Program-made: the position numbers and the translations under genes | Notes under the pieces: generated by a model | Databases searched by the model: none | Told to the model about the DNA's origin: nothing | What the model saw: only the letters and a program-made list of their open reading frames with translations | Source: Pezicula radicicola | Lineage: Eukaryota > Ascomycota > Leotiomycetes > Helotiales > Dermateaceae | Direction: 5' to 3' | Length of the DNA stretch: 64,000 nucleotides | Assembly: GCA_003008705.1 (NCBI GenBank) | Contig: PDUO01000003.1 | Location: 1,186,793-1,250,792 of the forward strand | Shown here: positions 24,401-35,644 of the stretch, one piece after another | How the letters are laid out: each line of letters opens with the position of its first letter | Position numbering within the stretch: the stretch's first letter is position 1

Positions 24401-26287
24401 TTGGTTTGGATCCTGTGTTTCTTGCTCTACTAGTCAAGACTATGCATAGATCTCCTGTTTATGACGTTGGTTATTGCTTCATAAATATTTCGTAGCACTA
24501 CTAATACTTGACAGGATATGAAATTCCAAGACCTCGTCAATGTGGCCGAAGCTGTAGCTCACTCCACGAAGCCGCGAGTAGCTCTCAGTTTGTTCCAAAT
24601 GATAGCAAGAACGACATTAAGGTGACTATTTAACTCTCGTGATACTAACTTCGTTGCTAACGTTTGTCTAGTCACATCACCGCGTCTATCGATCAAGGCC
24701 AAAACGCCACGTACATTCGGGATGCTTTCGGGTATATCCAGAAAAACGTGGGTGATGAGGGCTCATGGGCTGCAAAATCGAATCATAAAGATTACTCTGC
24801 AATCAAGTTAGCGGAGGTTGTGTTCGCTTCACTGTCACCAAAATCAGAGTCTCTGGACGAATCCGGTATCATTAGCAGCAAGGACTTTAGGAAAATGACA
24901 AAGGGCTTGCAAAAGACACTTCTCGGCCGACTAAAGAAGCTACTCCGGAGTACCAACATTAAGAACGACGACGACGATGAAGCTGTAGACATTTTATGCA
25001 CTATAAATGCAATGAGCCTTGTAGATATAGATGAAGCAAAATTAGCAAAGCTCTCCACCAACGCCAATTCTCACATCATCTCGTTGGAAGGGGCTGGTAT
25101 CGAGATTGGGAAGCGACTCGAGGCCTTTATGGCCGCACATTCCGGAGAAGCTGTAGATGAAGTTCTTGGTCGAGGATTTCGAGGCGATACCTCGTCCGCA
25201 TTTGGTCGGGAGGTTATTCGCGACAAGATTGCCTCACTCCTCCAAGAAATGAGCGAACCAAACAAACTTAAGCTCATCCAAGGCCTTCTTGGTGATGACT
25301 GGGCTGGAAGGACGCAACTAGACAAACTATATGCTATGAGGCATGTCATTGTTGGGTGTAAAGGCTAGTCGAGCACACTTTTTATCCACGTTAATGAGCT
25401 AATCAGGAACAGATTCTCGGACTAGTCTCGAGGAATTAGACGATGAAAACGAGAGTCTACCGTTCACTCTGTCTGTAGCATATTCTGTGTTATGCAGGCA
25501 ACTGTATCAGACGACATCAATCAGACAGTTCTGCCTCATCAGCGAGACACTACAAATGATGCTCCGCACCAAAGTAAGATTTACCAACTTCCAGCTCTGC
25601 GCATCACATCTAACGAAAGTAAAGGGCCACACATTGTCTCAGTATAACATTGATCTCACCCTCGGTTGTATATCAATCCTCTGTTCCCGCTCAGCACCCG
25701 CCCTCAGTCCTAAGCGTGCAGGGACAATCTACCTTCACCTCTGTACTCTGCTCCGTGAAGTACTAACGTCACACCGCCTCAAACTCCACGGCCATTTCCA
25801 CCTTGTGGCACAAGTCATGCAAGCACTTCTCCGCCTTCTCTACAAACCCCATATCCACACTAGCCAAGCCTTCCTCAAGCAATATCCACCACCATGCTGG
25901 CTCCCTCAACAAAGCAATACCATACATCCCCTAGGCAGAATCCATGCAAAAGCCTTCACCCGTCTCTTAACCCTGATATGTGATCCCACAACCTCAAGCG
26001 TAACACGCTCCAAGCAAAACCCCCTAAACTCAGCAACTCAATCCGCCAAGAAGATCGCGGGTCAACACATGCACTTCGTCCTCACGCTATACGTCAAATT
26101 GCAGTTAGAGATGCGCATGTTACCCGAAGTTCGAGAGAAAATGGTTCCGGGTATCTACGCCATCTTCGATACAACGAGCCCGGAGATGAGAAGGATGATA
26201 AGTGATGGTTTAGATTCTAGTGGTCGGGTCATTTTTACAAACCTCTTCAGGGATTGGCAGAAGAATGGTTCGTGGAATGGTTCGTGA
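21467..26287 (+). CDS. URB2: URB2/Npa2, nucleolar pre-ribosome protein
   Basis: Nine exons: 21467-21469 (the ATG alone), 21523-21767, 21823-23907, 23955-24121, 24209-24465, 24515-24621, 24672-25357, 25413-25573 and 25625-26287. The joined length is 4374 nt, or 1457 residues. Most of the protein is helical repeat without named motifs. The C-terminal Urb2/Npa2 domain is recognisable: QYNIDLTLGCISILCSRSAP, HFVLTLYVKLQLEMRMLPEV, REKMVPGIYAIFDTTSPE and a final SSGRVIFTNLFRDW. Yeast Urb2 acts in the nucleolus with Npa1 and Rsa3 in 60S assembly and 27S pre-rRNA processing. An intron at 25574-25624 is 51 nt and open in frame, so its retention would go unnoticed. Around 23780-23907 another frame reads more protein-like than the spliced one; see findings. 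Confidence 0.85.
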
Positions 26288-26651
26288 GTTCACTAGGCAG
26301 ATTAGAAATATAGAATAAAATTTAAGCCGGCTGATTTGGAAGTTTCAATATTCTCGATCAGGATGTGTATAAATTTAAGAACTCGTGGCTTTGCTCATTA
26401 TTGTGAGATCCGGAACCGAAACCTAGTCAGTATAACATTTCAACAACACTAGATAGAACTTAGATGACTGAGAATACTGCTACTAAGGCCTTGTGTTGTT
26501 AAGAGTCTGCTAAGAACTCACTCAGCCCGTTCTTAGCTCAAGACCCCTTAGAAGTAAAAGTCTAGCATAACTATTCAGATGCCTTGCAAAAGGTCGAAAA
26601 CATTTTGCAATAAAAACACATCAATAATCCAGCTGACTAAAAACATAAATA
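26288..26651. other. Convergent intergenic spacer
   Basis: Short 3'-to-3' spacer between URB2 and the secreted helical protein. Nothing recognised. Confidence 0.4.
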
Positions 26652-27558
26652 CTAAACAACCTCCTCAAGCAACCAATTCAAATACTCTACAACCTCAACA
26701 TCATGTCTCAACACAACATTCTTCCCAAAACAACCCGCCGGTGCTTCTTCCTTATAACATTCTAATTGTTGTTCGATGAAGCTTCTGTTTTGTTTATTCT
26801 GTAGGCATCACATCGGATTCCTCGTTAGCTAATGCTTGCTGAGAGATTTTATTGAGGGAGGGAAAGAGTCAGGGGAAAGGAGAAAGAGGGGAAAGAGGGG
26901 AAAGAGATATAGGGCTAGTGGGAGGTAAACTTACACCTCTCCTACTTGCCCAGATCATTTGTAATCTTTCTAGGCTTCCATACACAACACTCTCACTCCT
27001 GCTTTCACCAGCGTCCATCTGCAAACTCGCCAAAGCTCCCCCAATCTGAACCGCCTCCTGAACATCATGTAAAAACCCCACCGTCTCACCCATAAAACCA
27101 TGATATTCCTTCTTCACAACCTCACATTCCTAAACATGGTCATCACTTCAGTCTGGACTCTAACAACGGCAATATGAAATAAGGAAACATAATAAAAACA
27201 TCAGAAAGATAATAGATACCAGAAAGTAAGCAGGCATGGAAGGAAAGAAGCAAGTGGAAGAGAGGAAAAAGAGGGAGGCTTACAACAAAAGATTCATTTC
27301 TCTTCCCAGAAAGAGGTATATCAAGAACCCTCTTCATCTCATCACAAAGAGATTGAATCTTAATCGCAATATCCTATATCCCCGTTAACCAACCACACTC
27401 TCTCCCTCTCTCCCTCTCTCACACTCTCACACACACACAAAATCAACAAACCCCAAAGAAATCACATACCTTCAATCCCTCATCACCATCCCCTTTCCTA
27501 TCACCATTTTCATTACTAACCCGATAATCAAAGACCTACCACCGCAAATTCCACAATC

Positions 27559-27595
<37 letters not shown>

Positions 27596-27859
27596 CTCCT
27601 ACATCTCCACTTCAAAAACAACAAAAACCTCATAACATACCATCTGTCCTTTAAATTCCCCCTCCCCATGCCCATCCAAATACCTAAAGGATTCCCCATC
27701 ACCAATCCTCCTCATTCCCTCCCTCAACTCCCCCGTAAAAAGAGTTAAACCCCTAATACTCTGCAACGTAACAAGCGCATCCACACCATTAAACCCTCCG
27801 AAGCCCCCAAACACCAGACATACCAAAATCAAAATTCTCAACGAGAAAGAATGAGACAT
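26652..27859 (-). CDS. Small secreted helical protein, four cysteines, family not recognised
   Basis: Five exons, 27859-27641, 27535-27470, 27373-27284, 27129-26935 and 26798-26652, join to 238 residues. Every junction falls exactly between codons. A signal peptide (MSHSFSLRILILVCLVFGG) is followed by a mostly helical protein. Four cysteines are spread over the last three exons: SLCDE, VECEVV, LECYKE and AGCFGK, compatible with two disulphides. The second exon is strongly acidic and Gly/Asp rich (GDRKGDGDEGLK). No known domain is recognised. Intron 1 (27640-27536) contains a long GA repeat on the coding strand. The all-phase-0 structure and the size suggest a real, possibly host-facing effector-like protein, but that role is a guess. 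Confidence 0.7.
27558..27594. repeat. CT dinucleotide microsatellite
   Basis: An almost pure CT run inside intron 1 of the secreted helical protein gene (GA on its coding strand). Its length is likely to vary between strains. Confidence 0.9.
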
Positions 27860-28864
27860 GATGATTTATCCCGCATCGTCTATTTTATGTTGGATTGTGT
27901 TGCGTTGTGGTGTGTTGTGTTGAGTGAATGGGTGTTGGTGTTGGAGGTGGTAATTGAGTTAAGGTGTTGTTTTCGTTTAGGCCCTAGGAAGCGTTAAATT
28001 TTGGTTGGTGAGGTTTGGCGTGTTGGCGTGGGCTGCTGGGCTCGGGTTGAGCAACGCTATCACCACTATCATGAGGCGATATGGTGGAGGGGTTATGGGA
28101 AACACAAGATAGACATGTCACATAAGAGGGGTTGTTTGTTTCGATCTCAAGTCATCTTCGTGTATTCATACGTCACTGCTGTCAACTGTTATTATAGCCA
28201 CCTGTCAGAAGTTCTTTCATGGATTCATCGCCCTTGAGTCAAGGAAATATATTAGTTATATATGTAGCAACTATGCCTCCAATACATTCTATATATATTA
28301 TAAGGATCACATTAGCTTGCCACCAGTTCAGTTTGAGAATCATCATGTTTCTTGTCCTATTTCACATTCATATCTCTGTTTCAACCCTCCTATGCAACCG
28401 TCGCTCCCCTATGCTTTCATCCATCACAACCAAAAGCTTCCAATCGTCATTCGGTAGAAACAAGCCAGCCAGCCTTTTGCGAAGTGTGCAGACTTCGGCT
28501 CGCTTAATTAATATCACAAATACAAAATGTTCTTGCATGCACAGAGGGAAATCTCAAACTCCTTTACACAAAAGCAGCAATAGAGATTTTCGACAAAAAG
28601 GAAATAAATATCGCAGGGAAACAAGGTACAAGAAGGCAACGACTGCCTGCTTGAGCGCACAACCCATTGTAAATCCACATCCTGCCCGTTGAGGTGGTTT
28701 CCGGGTACGTGAACAAGACAGTGGTATATGAAGAGTGCCGTGAAAGTGCAGGTATTGGTATAAAGTTAAACAACCGCCAGTTTTGGGAACGCCGATGTAT
28801 TAATAGATCCGTAGGAAATGCTGCTGTGATCCTTACACATATGCAGCACAAAATGCTAATGTGT
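27860..28864. other. Intergenic between secreted protein start and G-alpha 3' end
   Basis: Holds the promoter of the secreted protein (GTGTTG-rich stretch near 27895-27935) and the 3' untranslated region of the G-alpha gene. No gene recognised. Confidence 0.4.
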
Positions 28865-30238
28865 TCAGATCAGACCGCAAAGACGCAGGTTCTCCTGGAT
28901 GATAATATCTGGGGAACATTAGATTGGGCTAAATATTTGGGTGCATGAAACTTACCATTGACAGCTGCCATGACGAATCTGATCTGTGTGGTATCAGTAG
29001 CACATGTGAAATGTGTGTAGATCTGCTTGGTCTCGTGTTGGTTCAGGCTAACGAATCTGTTGAGGATGTAATCGCAAGCAAGGCCATAATCATCTCCTCC
29101 CTCGTAGTCGGGGAAGTAGTTCTTCATTGGCGACACTGGGAGCTTCTCCTTAAAGCGATCAATCTTGTTCAGGAACAAAATGATCGACGTCTTGATGAAC
29201 CATCGGGAATTGCAGATAGAGTCGAAAAGGGTGAGAGCTTCCTGCATACGGTTGACGGTCTCGTCCTCGAAGAGCAATTGATCGTATTCAGAGATGGCGA
29301 CCAGGAAAAGAATTGTGGTTACATTCTCGAAGCAATGGATCCACTTCTTACGCTCAGATCGCTGTCCACCAACATCGAACATTCGGTATGTGAGGTCTCC
29401 AATAATGAAGGTGGTTTCGGTAATACCAGTAGTCTTTACACGAGATCTAAGGACGTCCTGGTCGTTGGGCATGTAGTCGTGCTGGGCGATACGCTCAATG
29501 TTGTCGAAGTAGCTATAAACACATTAGTATGAAGGTCGCAGGCCACGACCATTGGGGAAACCCACTATCTTGCTGAATCGTTCAACTGGTATTCCCTGGA
29601 ACGCTGGAAACAAGCAGTAACACCAGCGTCCCTCCACAGCGCTGCGATAGCGCCTCCAACTTCTGGAGGCAGGTTGTCTCCCTCGATTTGCTGTGGTTGC
29701 ATGAAAATGGTCTGAACGTGGTACTCGGCGCGCTGGTCCTGTTGTGGAGATTAGAGCCATTCTATATCTGAGTGCATCAAGAACGTGTGAAGTGAGGATG
29801 TGGGTAGGATAAGAGAAATTGCGCCCGGAAACCATCGCCAATCTGAATGTTTTCGGGGCGACCGATCGGATAATTGTACATACATCAAGAGGAAGCTCGA
29901 GCGACTCCATGGCCTCGAGAATGACACGCATCGACTGCACGGTGTTGCTGAAGATGATTTCTTTGAACGATTCCCTCTCGTCGCGAGAGTAACCACCCTC
30001 ATGGATCAACTTCATCTGTTTTAAAATCGTGGACTTTCCGGATTCACCAGCACCTGTACACAGCTGTTAGAACTGCATAATTCCATCGACAGTTGTACGG
30101 CAATGTGCAGATATACTGACCAAGCAGAAGCATCTTGATCTCGTTCCTTTGGAGCATCTTGTCCCGCTTCAATTGGTTCTCAATCTCCTCATTGCGAGCC
30201 TTCCCCTCCTTCTCCTCCGAACTCATACCGCAACCCAT
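28865..30238 (-). CDS. BCG1: Heterotrimeric G-protein alpha subunit, group I
   Basis: Exons 30238-30121, 30053-29884, 29738-29566, 29512-28956 and 28908-28865 give exactly 353 residues, the standard length. MGCGMSS at the N-terminus supplies the myristoylation glycine and a palmitoylation cysteine. All nucleotide-binding boxes are present: GAGESGKST (P-loop), RSRVKTTGI (switch I, with the Arg used in GTP hydrolysis), [13 protein letters not shown] (switch II), LFLNKID and TCATDT. The end is CGLI, so Cys350 is a potential ADP-ribosylation site and the protein belongs to the fungal Gi-like group I (GNA-1, CPG-1, BCG1 of Botrytis). It acts at the plasma membrane upstream of cAMP signalling in growth, development and virulence. 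The symbol reflects group membership, not proven orthology. Confidence 0.96.
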
Positions 30239-33200
30239 CTTGATGGATTGGAATGTGTTTGTTGATGGGTGAGGGTTTGGCTTTGTTGATGTCGGAAGTT
30301 AAATCGCCAGATTCGGGGAGCGCGAGGTCAAGGTCTAGCGACTAATCATTAGCGCAAAGTCGTAGTAAGCGTCAATTATTGGCAATTTATCATGACCAGA
30401 AAAGAAGGAAAGAATAGTGCCAATGGCTACTGAATGACAGTGGTAAAGAATGTCGAAGAAGATGTAGATGCCAAATGATTCGGACATGTGGGGATTTCAA
30501 ATCGTCAATGTTTCAAATTGTTTCGATATGGTGACGAGCGCAGGACAAAGTTTAAACTCACCAAATGTTAATGCCGTTCCCCTCTTCCTCGTACCTTTTG
30601 GTCGATGGTTCTAATATTCGCTCGGCGGCGTCTCAAAGAAAGCAAGAAGTGCAACTATCGTCGATCAGTCGTAGTCGTAGTCGTAGTCGTAGCGGTGAAT
30701 TGACTTTGGGTGGGATTAGTTGGGTGAATGCCGTAGCTACGGGGTCGTGGGAAGTGTCAATCGCAGAGAGCACACTTGGATAATGGGCGTCTGTAATTTT
30801 GAGGGAGAGTGCTCGCCGTGAAGGATGAGTATGGTGGTGGTGGTGGTGGTGGTGATGCGGCGTGATAAACCAGCGCCGTCAAGGTGATGAAAAGTCGAAG
30901 GACGAAAGGTTGGGTTTTGGTGATCGGGACGACAGAGAGAGAGAGTCTACGGTCCAAAGATTTGGAGAAGTGCTCGCCCGCTGGTGGAGTCCCTATTAGT
31001 TCTACCGAAAACAGGGGCAATAATACCGTTTCCTCGCTAGACCGGGGTCGACGAAAGGCACCAGGATGAAAGGCGTATCAGATCTCCGAAAGAGGTTGGC
31101 GAGGAGAAGCAATTGATTACAATAATCTGATTTTTGATACGGAAGACTGGTGGACGGGTATGCGACTTGTAGCGGAAGGGGCGATGTTCTGGTATTGGGG
31201 GCGCTGCTGCTGACGAGAAGGTTTGATAAGCTGTGTCACCGAGGAACAATGGTTTTTGTCACTTTCAGCATCATGCCGTCGACCACCATGATCGCCTTCA
31301 TAGGTTCACAAAGTTCACAAAGTTCATATGTACGAAAGAGGTACCTCTCTCCCGACCGATTGGGGGCTTAGAAATCTTACCAAGTCATGTTTGAAAGCTG
31401 CACATGCAGGCACTGGGGCACTAGTTTATGAAAAGATGGGGCAATTTGATGGGCCTGGCAGGCTGCCCGCTGGCTGGCACGGCTGGCAGAGCTACACCAG
31501 GCGTCGTTGCTACGCACCAACGGCCCTGAGATTTGAGTCGTCGTGTCTGCTTCTGCGCCGGAAGCAGCGAAAAAGGGAATAATGGCGAAAAGGGGCGAAT
31601 GGGAAACTGTGCACGCCGCTGCGGTAGTTGGCTAGGTAGTGCTTGGTTGGCGGGAAGTAGTGGGAGTTGAGAGTCTCCCACAACCTTGGGACGATTCTCT
31701 TTCCAGGCTCTGTTGATCACTGTAGCGTTGGTTCGTCGGCACGGTACTGTAGGCCCCGTTGGTAGCCTGTACAGTAGCAGCAGCGCATTATTGTCCTCTA
31801 GCAGTCACCCAGCTCTCGAACAGTTGAAGCCTTCCACCCCCAGACTCTCAACTCGCTCGAGCCCCTCGCATGATTTCTCGTGAAACAGTCAACCTCTCCA
31901 ACCTTGTCCAATAGCACAAGGTATCGACGATTAGCCCTCTCACTTCTTGGAGAAATTGCCCGGCCAGCTCCATCTCCGTCTTGTGTTGGTGCTGTTCGAC
32001 CCCGTAAAGTATCTCTTATTGCGAGTAAATATAGACCATGATCTTCCGACAACAAGCCTTTAACCTTCTTATCCTGCTTCATCCCCTCCATATCTCGCAA
32101 GTCGCCGGCTTCTAGAAAGATCGTCCGTTTGAACTATCTTCAACGAACTCCTGATCCAGAAAATCTGGATGCTGGGTAGGAGGATGTTATGATAGGTAGG
32201 CTTGTTAGTCAGAGCCAGCCCATCACATCATTTCGCTTGCGCCATAGTACCTTTCGATAGTCTTGAATCTTGACGAGCCTACGCGCCTCTTGTCGAGTAG
32301 AATTATTGCGCTTGAGAACATTGACGAGCGGTATCAACACGGTACACACGGGCCTCAGAGATCTAAAATTTCCAATTTCAATCCAAGTCGTGCCATGAGG
32401 TTTGGCGCAAGCCTACCTAGATAGCCGGCCTCAAAAAGGGGGTCGGCGGTCAAGACTTGATGCTCCACTTGGAAACGTCTTTTTCTTTGAAAGGAACCTT
32501 CTATTTTCCTTCTAGAACGATATAAAACATGACGCATGTCATCAACCGTGTCCATTCCCCTGTCAGAGTTTGAGAAGGAAGGAGTTTAGGAGAATAATAA
32601 TCATGATAAAACAAGGAAGTGGTGAAAGGGCCACAGAACAAGTTACGAGATCATGTGTTCTGATCGACAGGTGGACTGTTGAAATCACAACATTGCGATC
32701 GACCACTTTGCCACAACTCAAGCGTCTCGCCGACCCTAGCTCTCGTATCCTTCAACTCCATTGTTGCTTGCAGCTCACTCATTCAACCCGCAAAGCTGCG
32801 GGAATGCCGAGGTGCATGGCAATTGTGTAGCAAAACATGGTTGTATCTCTGGGTTTACATTGTAGTCTCGAATATCCTGTCCATTGACGGGATATGCCAA
32901 TTTCATAATTCGTCAATGACTCAAAGCGTTGACCTGCCTACTGCTGCTTGCTCTACGAAGTATATTGCTATGATGTTGCCATTATAAAGTAACACGTTCA
33001 GCATCCAACCCTCATGTCATTTTCCTATTATCAACCTGACGACTCTGAATTAAAGTAGTTCTTTTGAGTAACTGAAGAGGATGGCTAGCTTCGATTTCAA
33101 GTCGCAGAAGTCTTTCGGCGATCATCAAGTTGAGCTGAATGGATTCAACATGAAGTTTCGGGAACAAACGCCAAACAAATTGACTATGAAAGGAAACTTC

Positions 33201-33523
33201 CAATTTCTCGAACCGAGTCAAATGTTTCAGAGGTAGACGTTTCTACTACCAGCCATTCTTGTCAAGACGTGATACTTTTTCAGAGGAACACAAGATGAGC
33301 ATGCTGAATGAATGAATGAACGAGGGGGCAAGAACGTGATACCTTTGTTTTCCAAAGTAGAAGGCACATCCACTCATTACTTGATTCACATTCATTCCTC
33401 TACTCTTATAATAGCCTCACTTGTAATCATACTCTTTTCCCTAAGACTAATTACTACAACTTCACCTACAAGAGTTACACCAAATACACTACCGCCATCT
33501 TTGCACTCTCCCCAACATTAACA
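30239..33523. other. 3.3-kb gene-free 5' flank of the G-alpha gene
   Basis: No supportable coding gene. It contains simple repeats (GTAGTC x4 about 30669-30692, TGG run about 30830-30853, TTCACAAAG tandem about 31303-31325) and long CT-rich leader-like sequence near 31800-32100. A minus frame at 32100-31798 has no start context or domain. The large promoter is in keeping with a heavily regulated signalling gene. Confidence 0.4.
30669..30692. repeat. GTAGTC hexanucleotide repeat
   Basis: Four copies of a six-base unit upstream of the G-alpha gene, seen directly in the sequence. Downstream, at about 30830, there is a separate TGG trinucleotide run. Confidence 0.85.
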
Positions 33524-34123
33524 ATGCCAACCATAACCCGAAAACTCAGCGACAACCCCCTCCGCATAACCACCCTCTCACCAAAGTCGACCCTTCACCT
33601 CCTCTCCCGACCTCACACCCCAGCATCCACTCTAAACCTCAGCATCACCACCCTCGAGCTCACAATTCTCGGTCTCAGCCTAACAATCTTCTTTCTAATG
33701 CTAGTCTGGATAATCTTCGTAATCGTCGAACTTACCGTTCGTTACCTACGCGGTCATTTATTCATGGGCGACTCCACCAATGGCTATACTGAGGTTGAAG
33801 GGACGAGATATGCTCAGGATATGTTGATGGGCGGGGATCATTTGGAACATAGGCAGGCGAGGAGGGAGATTGTGGAGAAATTGGCTTTGTTGGGGAATAC
33901 TGGGGGTTCTTTCGCTGCTGGGAGTCGATTGTTTGGAAAGAGGGAGGTTGCTGTGAGTTATTGGTTGAGCCGACTTGAATTGTTTCGAAGGAGGGTTGCT
34001 GATTTATTATAGATACCGATGGACGAAGAAGCCATGAGCACAGGGAGAGCGAGTAGTGTTGATTCCGTGGAATGTGATGGCGATTGCCCACCGCCAGTTA
34101 AGTTGAGGAAGAATTCACGGTGA
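33524..34123 (+). CDS. Single-pass membrane protein, hypothetical
   Basis: Exon 1 is 33524-33952 and exon 2 is 34013-34123, joined over a 60-nt intron (GTGAGT...TTATAG), giving 179 residues. Without splicing, the frame would stop at 34012. One strong hydrophobic helix lies at about residues 45-69 (ELTILGLSLTIFFLMLVWII). The N-terminal part is basic and Ser/Thr/Pro rich; the C-terminal part is hydrophilic, with a short CDGDCPPP motif near the end. No family is recognised. Charge distribution suggests the N-terminus may be lumenal or outside, but this is weak. Splicing is preferred because donor, branch and acceptor are all good. Confidence 0.5.
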
Positions 34124-34626
34124 TGGGTAAAGGTGGTAGTGTGATGAGAAGGGCATGAAGGACGTTTCGTAGCTCACTTGAATGGGGCTCCGTTCTAGAC
34201 AGTAAAGGGACCTAGTTCTAAAGTAAATCAAGGGCCCTAGATCAAAAGTTCCATTCCGTCCAGATTCCAGAGAACAACGAGAACCGTGTTGCGGCTTTTT
34301 TTCGTGGAACACATGACAGCTATAATCGTGCTCGCTAACTCACTTTGAGCAACTCGAATGTCCTTCCATAGTTTGAGTAACTTAAAGTACTGTATCCGTC
34401 CAAATTCAAAAGCTTCTCCAAACACAGCGACGAGGCTGAAGGATGTGGAGCATAATCCTTGCATAGCTGATAGAGAGATCTTGATCTAGACCCCTGACAG
34501 GCTGAGGCCCTGCCACTCCTGCTCACTGACGCACCAGTTGAAATCACGACAACAAACCCTCATCACTGCTCTTCATTTTTCGCGTTCGAAGTATCATTCC
34601 GCTCTCTGTCTCTACCTAATCTCAAG
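34124..34626. other. Intergenic spacer
   Basis: About 500 bp before the DUF1771-Smr gene. No gene, repeat or RNA recognised. Confidence 0.35.
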
Positions 34627-35644
34627 ATGTCGGCGCAATCGCACCCCATGACCCAGTTGGGAGGAAAAGGTAGGAGCACATCCACCGCTCGAGGCTCATT
34701 CCCAGCCTTGGCGCGACGAAACTCAGGTACCAGAGAGACAAAATAGCTACTAACAAAATACGCAGCCTTCAACCACAGCACCAATTCCTCAGCCGAAGCA
34801 GAATATGATCGACTACGCGACCTAGCACGTCAAGAAGCCGCGAAAAGAGGACAATGTTTCGACAAAGCGCACGCAGCCTACACATCAGGCGACGGAGCAG
34901 CAGCGCATCAACTATCAGAAGAAGGGAAAGCGCATGCAGCGAAGATGGATGAGTATAATAAACAGGCTTCGGATTATATATTTCGAGAGAATAATTCTGC
35001 CGGGAGGGTGCCGGATGATACTATTGATTTGCATGGTCAGTTTGTGCAGGAGGCTGAAGATATTTTGGAGCAGAGGATTAGGTATGCGCAGGGTCAAGGG
35101 CAGAGTCATTTGCATGTGTAAGTTCTTCCCTTTTCATCTCCGAGTCGAAATTGTTTGTGGAGAGAGAGTGGAGTTGGTGAAGTTGCTGGCTATGTTGGGT
35201 TTATGCATAAAGAACTGATCAATTATGGAAATCAATAGCATTGTAGGAAAAGGAAACCATTCAGTCGACCATGTCCAGAAGATCAAACCGCGCGTCGAAA
35301 AAGTATGTCAAGAACTTGGTCTTCAATATGCTACGGAAGAGAACGCCGGTCGTATGTATATCAATTTACAGGGAGGACCGGCTGTTATACCGCCTAGTAA
35401 TGGTCAAGCTGGTGGCGGAAAGCAGCATCATGGTGGCCAGCAGCATGGGGGTGGACAACAACAACAGCCGCCGTATCAGCAACAACCACAACCACAACCA
35501 CAACCAGAACCTGGGTATAGTCAAGGTGGTGGTGGAAATACTGAAAATGGCGGTGGTAATAATCAGAACGCAGAGTTGGAGAAGTTGGCTAAGAAGTTCT
35601 TGCCTAAGATTTTGGCCAAGTTAAAGAAGATCTTTTGTAGTTAG
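34627..35644 (+). CDS. DUF1771-Smr domain protein
   Basis: Exons 34627-34669, 34766-35117 and 35239-35644 give 266 residues. After a short lead (MSAQSHPMTQLGGK) comes the helical DUF1771 region, about residues 20-88 (EYDRLRDLARQEAAKRGQCF and repeated Ala/Lys helices). The Smr domain follows, about residues 90-175, with the signature TIDLHG and the second motif VIVGKGNHS. The C-terminal tail is Gln, Gly and Pro rich, with QPQPQP repeats, and ends in a basic helix (FLPKILAKLKKIF). Smr domains are nucleic-acid-binding and often endonucleolytic; relatives act in RNA quality control at stalled ribosomes. The specific role here is not known. Confidence 0.88.
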
